Positions 17,066 to 26,549 of a stretch of 64,000 nt of DNA are shown one piece after another. Position 1 is the stretch's first letter. Every line of letters begins with the position of its first letter. A program made the position numbers and the translations under genes. Source of the stretch: Thermobifida halotolerans (GTDB lineage: Bacteria; Actinomycetota; Actinomycetes; Streptosporangiales; Streptosporangiaceae); assembly GCF_003574835.2 (NCBI RefSeq), contig NZ_CP063196.1:3224001-3288000 (forward strand), in the 5' to 3' direction. Below the pieces are notes generated by a model. The model worked only from the letters and a program-made list of their open reading frames with translations, was not told the origin of the DNA and searched no databases.

Positions 17066-18016
17066 TCAGCCGCCGCGGGCCCGGCTGATCAGCTCCTCGT
17101 GCACCCGGCTCGGGCGTCCGGCCCGGCGCAGCGCCAGGGCGGCGGCCCCGTACTCGCCGGAGACGGCGACAACCGGACGCACCCCGTAGCGGGCGACGAG
17201 CGCCTCGCGCACCCGTTCGGCCACGGGCCCGCCCCGCAGCACCGCCCCCGCCAGTACCAGCGGCGGCCGGACCGGTTCGGCGACCACCGCGGCCAGACTC
17301 CCCAGCAGTCGCGCCGCCGCGTCGGCCACGATCTCCGTGGCGGCCCTGTCGCCGCCCTCCGCCGCGTCGCACACCCGGGGCGCCAGGGAGCCGAGTTCGG
17401 CCGGGGCCACGGTGTAGGCCGCGCCGATGAGCGCCTGCTGGTTGCCCGCCGGAACTCCGAGAGCGACCGCCAGACTCTCGGTGAGAACCGTGTCACATCC
17501 GCGTCCGTCCAGAGCGGCCAGCGCGGCCCGCAACCCGGCGATCCCGATCCACACGGCCGAGCCCTCGTCGCCCAGCAGCCAGCCGTATCCGTCGCAGCGG
17601 CGCTCGATCCGGCCGTCGCGCACCGCCGCGGCCACCGCGCCGGTGCCCGCGATGAGAACCGCGCCGCTCGTCTGCGCGGTACCGGACGCGAACGCCACCA
17701 CGATGTCGTCACCGACCTCGGGCAGGCCGGGGAGCCCCAGACCGCGCCAGGCCCGTCGCACGGTCTCCTCGGTGCGCGCCAGTCCCGCCGCGCCCGCTCC
17801 GGCCACCCCGAACACCGCGCCCACGACGCTGACCGGTCCCGCCGCGCGCAGCGACGTGGCCACCACGTCCACGAAGGACGCGGCGGGGTCGGCGCTGGAA
17901 CGCTGGTTGGCCCCGCCCGCACGTCCGTGGCCGCGGACACTGCCGTCGAGGCCGACCACGAGGCAGCGGGTGTGCGTGCCGCCCGCGTCCACTCCGAGGA
18001 CGACTTCCTCTTCCAT
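17066..18016 (-). CDS. murK: N-acetylglucosamine/N-acetylmuramic acid kinase (BadF/BcrA ATPase family)
   Basis: This 316-residue protein has an ASKHA-type fold: LGVDAGGTHTRCLVVG is phosphate motif 1 with its Asp at residue 10, AGTGAVAAAV is a later phosphate loop, and GYGWLLGDEGSAVWIG is the family hallmark of GlcNAc/MurNAc kinases. The C-terminal adenosine motif is LVLAGAVLRGG. It diverges from an RpiR regulator gene followed by murQ, which argues for a role in peptidoglycan recycling: it would make MurNAc-6-P (or GlcNAc-6-P), which MurQ then cleaves. The symbol rests on this context; a GlcNAc-specific kinase would look much the same. ATG 18016 gives the usual family length. Confidence 0.8.
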   Translation of the reverse strand: MEEEVVLGVDAGGTHTRCLVVGLDGSVRGHGRAGGANQRSSADPAASFVDVVATSLRAAGPVSVVGAVFGVAGAGAAGLARTEETVRRAWRGLGLPGLPEVGDDIVVAFASGTAQTSGAVLIAGTGAVAAAVRDGRIERRCDGYGWLLGDEGSAVWIGIAGLRAALAALDGRGCDTVLTESLAVALGVPAGNQQALIGAAYTVAPAELGSLAPRVCDAAEGGDRAATEIVADAAARLLGSLAAVVAEPVRPPLVLAGAVLRGGPVAERVREALVARYGVRPVVAVSGEYGAAALALRRAGRPSRVHEELISRARGG

Positions 18017-18336
18017 GCCCCGCAACCTTACAGACGGCCGCCCTCCCACCCCCGCGACGCTCCGCGGCGCCCGCCGACCGCGTTCTTCCGCCGGACCGGA
18101 CCGGTGCGGAGCGGGACATTTTGTCACCGAACACGTACCCTTCTTCTCCCCAGTCACTGTTGTCCGATTCTTTCCCTGCTGAGACGGGCAACCGGGGGTA
18201 GGGGCGACCTTGAGGCGCCCGCCGTCCTGTGCACGATCAGGGCGACCGCCCGATCACACTTATGTAGCGACCAAAACCGACCTTTGCTCCCTTACACCCA
18301 TTGACGGGAGCTCTCGGAAGAAAGAAACTTTCCAAC
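18017..18336. promoter_or_regulatory. Divergent promoter region of murK and rpiR-murQ
   Basis: This 320 bp region contains no gene. A 13-nt palindrome GAAAG-AAA-CTTTC at 18320-18332 lies right before the RpiR start codon and could be its autoregulatory operator. A TTGACG hexamer at 18300 is a possible -35 box. Promoters for both directions must be here. Confidence 0.4.
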
Positions 18337-19281
18337 ATGGACCAGACAGCGAAGAGAAGCGACAGCAACGGGCACTCCTCCCACGGAGACGGGTCCACGC
18401 CCAGCACGGTGCTGAAGATCCGCTCACTGCTGCCTTCGCTGGCGCCCGCTGAGCAACGTGTCGCCCAGCGGATCATCGACGACCCCGAACGGGTGGCGGC
18501 CTCCTCCATCACCCAACTGGCGAGGGACTGCGACACCTCAGAGGCCACCGTCATCCGGTTCTGCCGCACCATCGACTTCGCCGGCTACCGGGACCTGCGG
18601 CTGAGGCTGGCCGCCGAGGCGGGCCAGGCCCGGGGCGCGCGCGGCGGCACCCAGGAGATGACCGGCGACATCAACCCCGACGACACCCTGGTGACCGTCG
18701 TCCAGAAGATCGCCTTCGCCGACGCCCGCGCGGTGGAGGACACCGGCTCCCAACTCGACGTGGACACCCTCCAGCACGTCATCGAGATCCTCGCCGGAGC
18801 ACGCCGCATCGACGTCTACGGCGTCGGCGCGAGCGCCTTCGTCGCCGCGGACTTCCAGCAGAAGCTGCACCGCATCGGCATGATCTCCCACGCATGGACC
18901 GACGCCCACTCCATGCTGACCAGCGCGGCGGTACTCCGCTCCGGCGACGTGGCCGTGGGGATCTCCCACAGCGGTTCCACCAGCGACACCGTCAACGCAC
19001 TCGCCGAGGCGCGCCGCAAGGGCGCCTCCACCGTGGCGATCACCAACTTCCCCCGCTCGGCCATCAGCGAGGCCAGCGACCACATCCTCACCACCGCGGC
19101 CCGCGAGACCACCTTCCGTTCCGGCGCGACCGCCAGCCGTCTGGCCCAGTTGACGGTCATCGACTGCGTGTTCGTCGGACTCGCCCAACTGCGCTACACC
19201 GACACTCGCGCGGCGCTGGAGTCCACCTACGAGGCGGTGCGTGGACTGCGCGTCTCGCGCGAGGACCGGCGCAGATCCTAG
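18337..19281 (+). CDS. RpiR-family regulator with SIS domain
   Basis: This 314-residue protein has an N-terminal HTH_6 domain (about 25-105; SSITQLARDCDTSEATVIRFCRTIDFAGYRDLRLRL) and a C-terminal SIS domain (about 130-270; VYGVGASAFVA and GISHSGSTSDTVNAL). The SIS domain binds sugar phosphates. Lying directly before murQ, it is likely the MurNAc-6-P-responsive regulator of the pair and of the divergent kinase gene. ATG 18337 is preferred; a TTG at 18301 would add 12 residues without a better ribosome site. Confidence 0.9.
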   Translation: MDQTAKRSDSNGHSSHGDGSTPSTVLKIRSLLPSLAPAEQRVAQRIIDDPERVAASSITQLARDCDTSEATVIRFCRTIDFAGYRDLRLRLAAEAGQARGARGGTQEMTGDINPDDTLVTVVQKIAFADARAVEDTGSQLDVDTLQHVIEILAGARRIDVYGVGASAFVAADFQQKLHRIGMISHAWTDAHSMLTSAAVLRSGDVAVGISHSGSTSDTVNALAEARRKGASTVAITNFPRSAISEASDHILTTAARETTFRSGATASRLAQLTVIDCVFVGLAQLRYTDTRAALESTYEAVRGLRVSREDRRRS

Positions 19282-19381
19282 GAGGTCCGACGTGCCCCGC
19301 CGGGGAAGGCCAGAGCAGCACGGACACGAGACAGCGGTAGGCGGTGACCGGAGCACGGTCGCCACCGGCGAAGGAGACGAG

Positions 19382-20296
19382 ATGCGAACCGCACCGACAG
19401 AGATCGTGCGTGTGCCCACCGAGGCGCGCAACAGCGGCACCAACGACATCGACCTGCTGCCCACCGTGGACATACTGCGTCTGATCAACGCCGAGGACGT
19501 GACCGTGCCGCACGCCGTGGCGGCGGTCCTCCCCCAGCTCGCCAAGGCCGTCGACCTCGGTGTGGAGGCGCTGCGCGGCGGCGGCCGGGTGCACTACTTC
19601 GGAGCGGGCACCTCCGGCCGCCTCGCCACGATGGACGCCGCCGAGCTGCCGCCGACCTTCGGCGTCGCCAGCGACCGGGTGGTCGCCCACCACGCGGGCG
19701 GTCCCACCGCACTCGTGCACGCCCGTGAGGGGGTCGAGGACGACTTCGCCGGAGGGCGCGCCGACGCGGCCACCGTCACCGCAGCCGACCTGGTCATGGG
19801 CCTGACCGCGAGCGGACGCACCCCCTACGTGGCCGGCGCCCTGCAGCGCGCCCGCGAGGTGGGCGCGCGCAGTGTGCTGGTCAGCGCCGACCCCCGTTCC
19901 GCGCTCGCCGCCGACGTGGACGTGCACGTGGGCGTGGACACCGGCGCCGAGGTGATCGCGGGGTCCACCCGGATGAAGGCGGGAACCGCGCAGAAGCTCG
20001 TGCTGAACGCCTTCTCCACCGCGGTCATGGTGCGCCTGGGCTACACCTACTCCAACCTGATGGTCGGCGTGGTGGCCACCAACGCCAAACTGCGCGGACG
20101 CATGGTCACCATCCTCACCGAGGCCACCGGGCTGTCCGAGGAGGTCTGCGCCGAGGCCCTGGGCCGCGCCGACGGCGACACCCGCATCGCCCTGGTCTGC
20201 CTCCTCACCGGCGCGGAGGTGCCGACCGCGGCCGACGCGCTGCACGCCGCGCACGGATCGGTGCGCGCGGCCCTGCGGCAGCTCACGCGGCCGTGA
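19382..20296 (+). CDS. murQ: N-acetylmuramic acid 6-phosphate etherase
   Basis: This 304-residue protein matches MurQ over its whole length. It contains TEARNSGTNDIDLLPT near the N-terminus, the SIS loop VHYFGAGTSGRLATMDAAELPPTF (with the catalytic-type Glu near residue 88), GLTASGRTPYVAGAL, and AGSTRMKAGTAQKLVLNAFST. It cleaves the D-lactyl ether of MurNAc-6-P to GlcNAc-6-P and lactate in cell-wall recycling. It follows the RpiR gene by 100 bp with GGAG ahead of ATG 19382. Confidence 0.95.
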   Translation: MRTAPTEIVRVPTEARNSGTNDIDLLPTVDILRLINAEDVTVPHAVAAVLPQLAKAVDLGVEALRGGGRVHYFGAGTSGRLATMDAAELPPTFGVASDRVVAHHAGGPTALVHAREGVEDDFAGGRADAATVTAADLVMGLTASGRTPYVAGALQRAREVGARSVLVSADPRSALAADVDVHVGVDTGAEVIAGSTRMKAGTAQKLVLNAFSTAVMVRLGYTYSNLMVGVVATNAKLRGRMVTILTEATGLSEEVCAEALGRADGDTRIALVCLLTGAEVPTAADALHAAHGSVRAALRQLTRP

Positions 20297-20310
20297 GTCC
20301 GCGCCGCCGT

Positions 20311-20338
20311 CGCGGGGGCGGGATGGCCCGCCCCCGCG
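20311..20338. terminator. Bidirectional terminator between murQ and the SanA-like gene
   Basis: A 12-bp perfect stem (CGCGGGGGCGGG and complement) closed by an ATGG tetraloop, in the 53 bp between two convergent genes. Confidence 0.8.
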
Positions 20339-20349
20339 GGGCGGCCGCG

Positions 20350-21066
20350 TCACTCGGGACGCTCGGCCGCCAGCGCCTCGTCCACGCCCGTCTCGTAGGG
20401 GCCGAGGAAGGTCGGCTCCGGACGCAGCAGCATGTCGAAGAGCGCCTTGACCGCGGCGGGCACCTCGCGCACGTGCCCGTACAGCATGGCCGGAGCGCGG
20501 TCGTCCCACGCCGGGTCGCCGACGCCGACCGCGTCCAGCCCGGCCGTCCGGCACAGCGCCACCGCCCGGGGCAGGTGGAAGGTCTGGGTGACGACGGTGG
20601 CCGCCTCCACCCCGAAGACCTCGCGGGCCCGTACACACGACTCCCATGTGCTGAACCCCGCGTAGTCGCGCGCGATCTTCACCTCGGGCACCCCCGCGGC
20701 GACGAGGTAGCCGTACATCGTGTCGGTCTCGTTGTAGTGCTCCCGGCTGTTGTCCCCGCTGACCAGCAGCGCCTCGACCCGCCCCGAGCGGTACAGCTCG
20801 ACGGCCAACTCCAGGCGGCGCTCCAGCAGCCGGGTGGGCTCCCCCTCGGGGGTGACCCCGGCCCCCAGCACCAGCGCGACCGGCCGCTCGGGGATCCGCG
20901 CCAACGGGTGCCGGTGCTCCGCCGTCGCCGCGTACAGCCAGCCGACCGGGGCGAACGCCGCCACCGCCAGCAGCCCCGCGGCGAGCCCCGCCCGCCGCCA
21001 CCGCCGCCCGGTCCGTCCCCGGCGGCCGGATCCGCCCTGTTTCCCGTCCGAAGTCGAAGTCGTCAC
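20350..21066 (-). CDS. SanA/YdcF-like membrane-anchored protein (DUF218)
   Basis: This 238-residue protein has a basic N-terminus and one membrane helix (AGLAAGLLAVAAFAPVGWLYA). An extracytoplasmic DUF218 domain follows: VALVLGAGV, LLVSGDNSREHYNETDTM, DYAGFSTWESCVRA and VTQTFHLPRAVAL are the four conserved blocks. SanA affects envelope permeability and vancomycin entry in enteric bacteria; its chemistry is unknown. The GTG at 21066 is the likely start, without a strong ribosome site. Confidence 0.88.
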   Translation of the reverse strand: MTTSTSDGKQGGSGRRGRTGRRWRRAGLAAGLLAVAAFAPVGWLYAATAEHRHPLARIPERPVALVLGAGVTPEGEPTRLLERRLELAVELYRSGRVEALLVSGDNSREHYNETDTMYGYLVAAGVPEVKIARDYAGFSTWESCVRAREVFGVEAATVVTQTFHLPRAVALCRTAGLDAVGVGDPAWDDRAPAMLYGHVREVPAAVKALFDMLLRPEPTFLGPYETGVDEALAAERPE

Positions 21067-21116
21067 ACCCGGTCAGACGAACCGACCGGCCGCGGTGTTC
21101 CGGACACGGGCCGCGC

Positions 21117-22469
21117 CTACCGGTTCCCGCCGAACAGCCGGCCGAGCAGTCCCGCGCCCCCCGCCTCCGGAAGCTGCGGCGACGGCGTGGCGCGCGGAGC
21201 CTCGTCCGGCAGTCCCACGAGGGAGCGCAGCGCCGCCCGCTTCCCGGGGAGTCCCCAGGCGGTCAGCACCTCGGCGAGTCCGCTGCCGTCCCAGCCCCCG
21301 CCGTCGACCTCCGCGACGGCGGTCAGCACGTTGCGCTGCTCCTGGTCGCAGCCGCCGAAGTCGACCGGCCCGGCGGGCCGCTCCCCGGTCGGCCGGGGGC
21401 CGAAGACCGATTCCAGGGCGTCGGCGACGACGATCCCCCAGCCGTCCGGCCCCGTGTAGGCGAGGACCCGCCGCAGCCGCTCGGTCCTGGCCGCGCGGAG
21501 CTCCTCGTCGTCGACCGCGCCGACCGCCAGCATGCCCAGATGCGCCGGTTCGACCGCCCCCGACTGCGGCAGGCACGTGGCGAAGTGGTCCTCCCAGTAC
21601 TCGACGTCGAGGAGGCGGGCCACCGCCTGCTCCGGGACGGCCGGGCCGTGGACGAGGCCCAGCGCCAGGGCCGCGGCGAACACCAGGTCGTCGTCGGCGT
21701 CGTTGAGGAGCTGTCCCAGGTGCACGGTCACGGTGGCGTCGGCCGGATCGGCGAGCATCCCCAGCGCCCACACCTCCGCGGGCAGCGGACGCAGGTCGGG
21801 GTCGGCCTGGCGGGGGTCGCCCGCGTTCAGCAGGGCGGGCACGATCCGCTCGGCCTCCTCCGGATACCAGGCGAGGATGTAGGCGGCCCACTCGGCCACC
21901 GACTCCCCGCCCCGGTTGGCCCTGCCCTCCAGCACGCCCAGCAGGACGTCCAGCCGGTCGCGGACCGCCTCGTAGGCGGCGAGCTCGGCGGCCACGACGG
22001 CCGTGCCGTTGTCGTGTCCGAGCGCCCGGAGCCGACCGGTGATGCGGCGGCGCTCCTGTTCGTCGGGGGCCTCGGCCAGCCATCCGGCGTACTGGTCGCG
22101 CGCCGTCCCCGCGTCGGCTCCCGACACCCACGCGACCTCGTCGCGCCACAGCGCGAGATCCCGCCGGTCCGGCAGGTGGTCTGCCATGGCGGGTACGGCC
22201 AGCTCCTGTACCAGGTTGAGCACCTGGTGCCGACCGGGCACTCCCTGCTCGACCAGGTTCAGCAGGAACTCCACCGCCCGGGGAGCCGCCGCGTAGCCCG
22301 GTCCGGGGTAGGCGAGGATCTCGTGCAGCGCCACCAGGGACGCCTCCTGCTCCACGCCGCGCACCCCGCGCAGCAGACCGGGAATCTCCTTCCCGCGTTC
22401 GGGGGCGAGCGCACCCCAGTCGACGTCGTCCAGGCCGTGCAGCGGGTCAGCTCCGCGGTTGCCGTTCAT
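21117..22469 (-). CDS. Helical-repeat (HEAT-like) protein of unknown function
   Basis: This 450-residue acidic, soluble protein is made of paired helices similar to HEAT repeats (for example ASLVALHEILAYPGPGYAAAPRAVEFLLNLV and DDLVFAAALALGLVHGPAVPEQAVARLL). I see no enzyme motif, signal peptide or membrane segment. Actinomycetes carry many such PBS-lyase-like repeat proteins, often of unknown function. It lies between the SanA-like gene and a quinone oxidoreductase gene, all on the minus strand with gaps of 50-80 bp, so co-transcription is possible. Confidence 0.75.
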   Translation of the reverse strand: MNGNRGADPLHGLDDVDWGALAPERGKEIPGLLRGVRGVEQEASLVALHEILAYPGPGYAAAPRAVEFLLNLVEQGVPGRHQVLNLVQELAVPAMADHLPDRRDLALWRDEVAWVSGADAGTARDQYAGWLAEAPDEQERRRITGRLRALGHDNGTAVVAAELAAYEAVRDRLDVLLGVLEGRANRGGESVAEWAAYILAWYPEEAERIVPALLNAGDPRQADPDLRPLPAEVWALGMLADPADATVTVHLGQLLNDADDDLVFAAALALGLVHGPAVPEQAVARLLDVEYWEDHFATCLPQSGAVEPAHLGMLAVGAVDDEELRAARTERLRRVLAYTGPDGWGIVVADALESVFGPRPTGERPAGPVDFGGCDQEQRNVLTAVAEVDGGGWDGSGLAEVLTAWGLPGKRAALRSLVGLPDEAPRATPSPQLPEAGGAGLLGRLFGGNR

Positions 22470-22548
22470 ACCCGCGATTATGTCGCGTTCGCGCGGCGGC
22501 CCGCTCCCTCCGGCCGCGCGGCCCCTCCCGACCCGGCGGGCACGGCGC

Positions 22549-23475
22549 TCACTCCGCCTCGACCACGATCTTGCCCCGGGTGTGGCCCTGCTCGGCGAGC
22601 CGGTAGGCGTCGGCGGCCTGCTCCAGCGGGAACACCTCGGCGACCTCGACGGTGACCTTTCCCTCCTCGACCAGTCCCACCAGCGCGGCCAGGTCCTCCG
22701 GGTCGGGGCGGACGAAGAGGTACCGGCCGCCGTACTCGGTGACCCCGGGGTCCACGACGGACACCAGTCGCACGCCGGGAGCGGACACCTCGGGCGTCAC
22801 CGCGAGCGCCTCGCCGCCCACCAGGTCGAGGATCACGCTCACCCCGCCGGGGGCGATCCCGCGCACCCGCTCGGCCAGCCCGTCCCCGTAGGCCACGGGT
22901 TCGGCTCCCAAAGAGCGCAGGTAGTCGTGGTTGGGCGGTGAGGCGGTGCCGATGACGCGGGCGCCGTGCGCCACCGCGACCTGCGTCGCCAGCGATCCCA
23001 CTCCTCCGGAGGCGGCGTGGACCAGCACCGTGTCGCCCTCGCCCACCCGCAGGACACGCACCAGCGACTGGTAGGCGGTGAGCCCCGCCAGCGGCAGTCC
23101 CGCGGCCTGCGTCCACGACAGGTTGGCGGGCTTGCGGGCGAGCGTGCGCACCGGCGCGGCCACCTGCTGGGCGAACGTGCCGCGCCGCACCACGTCCTCG
23201 CGGACGTAGCCGATGACCTCGTCGCCCACGGAGAACTCCGGAACCGCGACCCCTGGCCGCTCCACGACCCCCGCGACGTCCCACCCGGGGATCACCGGGA
23301 AGAAGACGTCCACGAGCTCGTCCATGTACCCCTCCCGGATCTTCCAGTCCACCGGGTTGACCGCGGCGGCCCTGACCCGGACCAGCACCGAGTCGGGTCC
23401 CACCTTGGGCTCGGGGACGTCGGCGGTCCTCAGCAGTTCGGGTCCCCCGTAGGAGTCGTAGACGACGGCCCTCAT
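22549..23475 (-). CDS. Zinc-independent quinone oxidoreductase / MDR-family alcohol dehydrogenase
   Basis: This 308-residue medium-chain dehydrogenase/reductase is of quinone-reductase type. It has the GroES-like N-terminus (VRAAAVNPVDWKIREG), GWDVAGVVERPG, the Rossmann loop VLVHAASGGVGSLATQVA and a C-terminal GHTRGKIVVE. The zinc-binding Cys/His ligands of alcohol dehydrogenases are missing, so it probably reduces quinones or enones with NADPH. ATG 23475 has GGGGAG upstream; the reading frame upstream of it is not supported. Confidence 0.92.
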   Translation of the reverse strand: MRAVVYDSYGGPELLRTADVPEPKVGPDSVLVRVRAAAVNPVDWKIREGYMDELVDVFFPVIPGWDVAGVVERPGVAVPEFSVGDEVIGYVREDVVRRGTFAQQVAAPVRTLARKPANLSWTQAAGLPLAGLTAYQSLVRVLRVGEGDTVLVHAASGGVGSLATQVAVAHGARVIGTASPPNHDYLRSLGAEPVAYGDGLAERVRGIAPGGVSVILDLVGGEALAVTPEVSAPGVRLVSVVDPGVTEYGGRYLFVRPDPEDLAALVGLVEEGKVTVEVAEVFPLEQAADAYRLAEQGHTRGKIVVEAE

Positions 23476-23676
23476 TCTCGCTCCCCTCTCGCAGGTCACC
23501 GCTCCTCGCGCCGCCGCTACCCGCGATCGGCGCCTTCGCACCCGCATTCCGCCCGAAGCGGCCGCAACCGGCTCTGTCTGTCATCACCCGCTGCTAATGA
23601 TCAAAAGCGCACGCAGGTGGGAACGATGACCATGCGGGTCCCTCCCGCGAACGCGCACACCGGGTGAAGGAGGCTC

Positions 23677-25854
23677 ATGCCGCGGCTTGCCATCGACGCG
23701 ACGTGCCTTCCGCAGTACGACAAGCTGGACCGGCCCACCCGGGAGCGGTTGGCCGCGATCACCCGCAAGTTCCGGGAGCTGCCGCTGCCCGCGCTGCTGG
23801 CCCACCCCGACCTGCGCATCCGGGCGCTTCCCGAGGGCCAGGACCCGCGCGTCCGCACGTTCCGCATCAGCGACTCCTGGACGGGGGTGATGCTGGCGCC
23901 CGAGTCCGGCGAGACGTTCCTGCTGGTGCACCTGCTGCCGCGGGAGAACGCCGAGAAGTGGGCGGCCGACCAGCGCCACGACGTCAACACGGTGATGGGC
24001 ACCCTGGAGCGGCGCGACGCCAGCGCTCTGGAGGAGCGCACCGGCCGCGCCGACCCGCTTCCCGCCCCCGAACCCGAACCCGAACCCGCGTCCGTCCCCG
24101 CTCCGGCCGCCGACCCCTCCCTGTTCTCCGACGTCGGCGACGAGGCGCTGCGCCAACTCGGCGTGGACGACGAGATCGTCCGGTTCAGCCGCACCCTGAC
24201 CACCCGCGCCGAACTCGCCGACTGGGGACCGGCCATCCCGCAGGACCAGTTCGAGGTGCTGCTCCACCTGGCCGAGGGCACGCCCGTGGACCAGGTGATG
24301 CGCGAGGTCGTGCAGCCGCGCCGCGCGGTGTCGGGCGGCCCGGTCGCTCCCGACGACTACGACACCGCCATCCGCAACACCCGGCACCGGGTCATGCTGG
24401 TCGACGACGACGATGACATCGAGGAGGTGCTCAGCCGCGGGTTCGACGCCTGGCGGGTGTTCCTGCACCCCACCCAGCGCGCACTGGCCTACCGGCCGGT
24501 GTTCAACGGTCCGGCGCTGGTGTACGGCGGCCCGGGCACCGGCAAGACCGTGGTGGCGCTGCACCGGGTCAAGCACCTGGCGGAGAACCTGCCGCTAGGG
24601 GGCCGGGTGCTGCTGACCAGTTTCACCAACGCCCTGGTGGAGTCGGTCCGACGGGACCTGGCGCTGCTGCTCGACGAGGAGCTGCGCGCCGACGTGGACG
24701 TGATCACCGCCGACAAGCTCGCGTTGACCGTGGTGCGCGAGGAGTGGCCCGACGTGGGGCTGCGCCGCGACTCCGACGCGCGCGGCATGTTCGCCAACGT
24801 CGTCCGCAAGCACGGACTGCCCTGGTCCGCCGACTTCGTGTTCCACGAGTACCGGCACGTGGTGATGGCGCAGGGCATCACCACCGTCGACGGCTACCTC
24901 GACCCCGACGCGCGGCGCGGCCGCTCCACGCCGCTCACCGTGGAGCAGCGGCGCGAGATCTGGAACGCCATCTCCGTGGCGCGCGCCTGGATGCGGCGCA
25001 CCAAGCAGTTGCCGACGCTGGAGTTGCACGCGGCGGCCACCCGCATCCTCGACGGCCGGTCGGACAGGCCGTACACCAACATCGTCGTCGACGAGGCCCA
25101 GGACCTGCATCCGGCACAGTGGCGGACGCTGCGCGCGGCGGTGGCGCCCGGCCCCAACGACATGTTCATCGCGGGCGACAACCGGCAGCGCATCTACGAC
25201 AACACCGTCTCCTTCAGGCAGTTGGGCATCAACGTCGTGGGCCGGTCGCATCCGCTGCGGGTGAACTACCGCACCACCACCGAGATCCTGACCTGGGCCG
25301 AGCAGATCATGCGCGGCCAGCGGACCGCCGAACCGGGCGCGGGCACCCCGGAGCCGCCCGGCTCCACCCGGTCCCTGCTGCGCGGCAACCCGCCGGTGCT
25401 GTACGGGGCGCCCGACGCCGCCGCCGAACTGGCGGCCCTGGCCGAGCAGGTCCGTTCCTGGCTGTCCGGCGGGATCGCGCCGGGCGACATCTGCGTGACG
25501 GCGCGCACCCGCCGGGGCGTCACCGAGGTCGTCAGCGCGCTGCGCGCCCACGGACTGCCCGCCTCCCGCTTCAACCCGCAGCAGCACACCGTGGACGACT
25601 CGGCGGACACGGTCCGGGTCACCACCATGCACGGGGTCAAGGGGTTGGAGTTCCGCGCCGTCGCCGTGTCCGGGGTGACCGCCACCGCCCTGCCGCTGAT
25701 GGAGGGCGTCACCAGTCCCGATCTGGACGAGAACCAGCACCGTTCGGACCTGGCCGCGCAGCGCAGTCTGCTGTACGTGGCGTGCACCCGGGCGAGGGAG
25801 GCGCTGTACGTGAGCTGGCACGGCGAGCCCAGTCCGTTCCTGCCGCCGGACTGA
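23677..25854 (+). CDS. UvrD/Rep-type helicase with N-terminal RelE-like domain (paralogue 1)
   Basis: This 725-residue protein has three parts. Residues 1-105 look like a RelE/ParE-toxin fold (LAIDATCLPQYDKLD, the DPRVRTFRISDSWTGVM strand pair and FLLVHLLPRENAEKWA). Residues of about 110-260 form a linker with Pro/Glu repeats and the segment LFSDVGDEALRQLGVDDEI. From about 280 on there is a superfamily 1A helicase: GGPGTGKTVVALHR (Walker A), VVDEAQDLHPAQWR (motif II), AGDNRQRIYDN (III), VNYRTTTEI (IV), TMHGVKGLEFRAV (V) and YVACTRAREALYVSW (VI). All helicase motifs are intact. ATG 23677 has a GGAGG site. The protein is cytosolic; its target (DNA repair, R-loops or defence) is unknown. See paralogue 2 at 35086. 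Confidence 0.9.
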   Translation: MPRLAIDATCLPQYDKLDRPTRERLAAITRKFRELPLPALLAHPDLRIRALPEGQDPRVRTFRISDSWTGVMLAPESGETFLLVHLLPRENAEKWAADQRHDVNTVMGTLERRDASALEERTGRADPLPAPEPEPEPASVPAPAADPSLFSDVGDEALRQLGVDDEIVRFSRTLTTRAELADWGPAIPQDQFEVLLHLAEGTPVDQVMREVVQPRRAVSGGPVAPDDYDTAIRNTRHRVMLVDDDDDIEEVLSRGFDAWRVFLHPTQRALAYRPVFNGPALVYGGPGTGKTVVALHRVKHLAENLPLGGRVLLTSFTNALVESVRRDLALLLDEELRADVDVITADKLALTVVREEWPDVGLRRDSDARGMFANVVRKHGLPWSADFVFHEYRHVVMAQGITTVDGYLDPDARRGRSTPLTVEQRREIWNAISVARAWMRRTKQLPTLELHAAATRILDGRSDRPYTNIVVDEAQDLHPAQWRTLRAAVAPGPNDMFIAGDNRQRIYDNTVSFRQLGINVVGRSHPLRVNYRTTTEILTWAEQIMRGQRTAEPGAGTPEPPGSTRSLLRGNPPVLYGAPDAAAELAALAEQVRSWLSGGIAPGDICVTARTRRGVTEVVSALRAHGLPASRFNPQQHTVDDSADTVRVTTMHGVKGLEFRAVAVSGVTATALPLMEGVTSPDLDENQHRSDLAAQRSLLYVACTRAREALYVSWHGEPSPFLPPD

Positions 25855-25877
25855 GGCGGCCGCGCGAGGGTGCGGGC

Positions 25878-26549
25878 TCAGCCGCCCACGCCGACGCTGT
25901 TGTCCGGCGCGCCGTCGCCGTGTTCGGGCAGGTCTCCGCGTTCCACCGGGCTCTCGGGGCCTCCCGGGGCCTCGACGGCTCCGCCGGTGGGTTCCTCCCC
26001 GTCCGTCGGCTGTGCCGGGGCGGCTCCGGCCGCGGCCGAGGCGAGGGCGTCGCGGTCGACGCTGTCGCGGTCGGCGTCGAGCCGGACGACGTGGTCGCCG
26101 TGGACGACGACGTACTCGTGCCGGTCGCCGCTGGTCCGGTACCAGCCGTTGGCGTCCTGCTCGCAGGTGACCGCGGAGTCCGCCGCCGCGACGCCGCCGT
26201 TGACGGTCGGCAGCCGGACGCAGTCCTCCTCACCCGTGACCGTGCCACGGGTGACGGTCAGCCACACGATGTCGCCGCCGGAGGTGTAGGCGGCCTGGTA
26301 GCCGTCCTCGCCGTAGACCCCCGCGGACTGCTCGGCCAGAGCATGTCCGGGCAACTGGACGCTGTAGATCAGTTCGGGTGCGGCGCCCTGCGCCGCGGCC
26401 CCCTCGCGCACCCCGGCGGGCAGTTCCGGGGCGCCTCCCGCCCCCTCCTCCTGGCTGGCGGCCCCACCGGAGCCCTCGACTGCCTGCCCGCACCCGGCGA
26501 GCAGCACCACCAACGCGGAAGCGCCCGCGTACCCGAAGATCCGTCTCAT
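25878..26549 (-). CDS. Secreted lipoprotein, Gly/Ala/Glu-rich
   Basis: This 223-residue protein has a lipoprotein signal (MRRIFGYAGASALVVLLAGC; the lipobox ends at Cys 20). A small central domain with strands such as IVWLTVTRGTVTGEEDCVRLP and HEYVVVHGDHVVRLD contains one likely disulfide pair (EDC...VTC). The C-terminus is Pro/Gly/Glu-rich and disordered. I do not recognise the family. It converges on the helicase gene with 23 bp between the stops. Confidence 0.82.
   Translation of the reverse strand: MRRIFGYAGASALVVLLAGCGQAVEGSGGAASQEEGAGGAPELPAGVREGAAAQGAAPELIYSVQLPGHALAEQSAGVYGEDGYQAAYTSGGDIVWLTVTRGTVTGEEDCVRLPTVNGGVAAADSAVTCEQDANGWYRTSGDRHEYVVVHGDHVVRLDADRDSVDRDALASAAAGAAPAQPTDGEEPTGGAVEAPGGPESPVERGDLPEHGDGAPDNSVGVGG

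Noticed and set aside
24064-24090. Repeat of Glu-Pro codons inside helicase paralogue 1 as a separate repeat element
   Set aside because: It is an in-frame linker of the protein, not a DNA repeat family.
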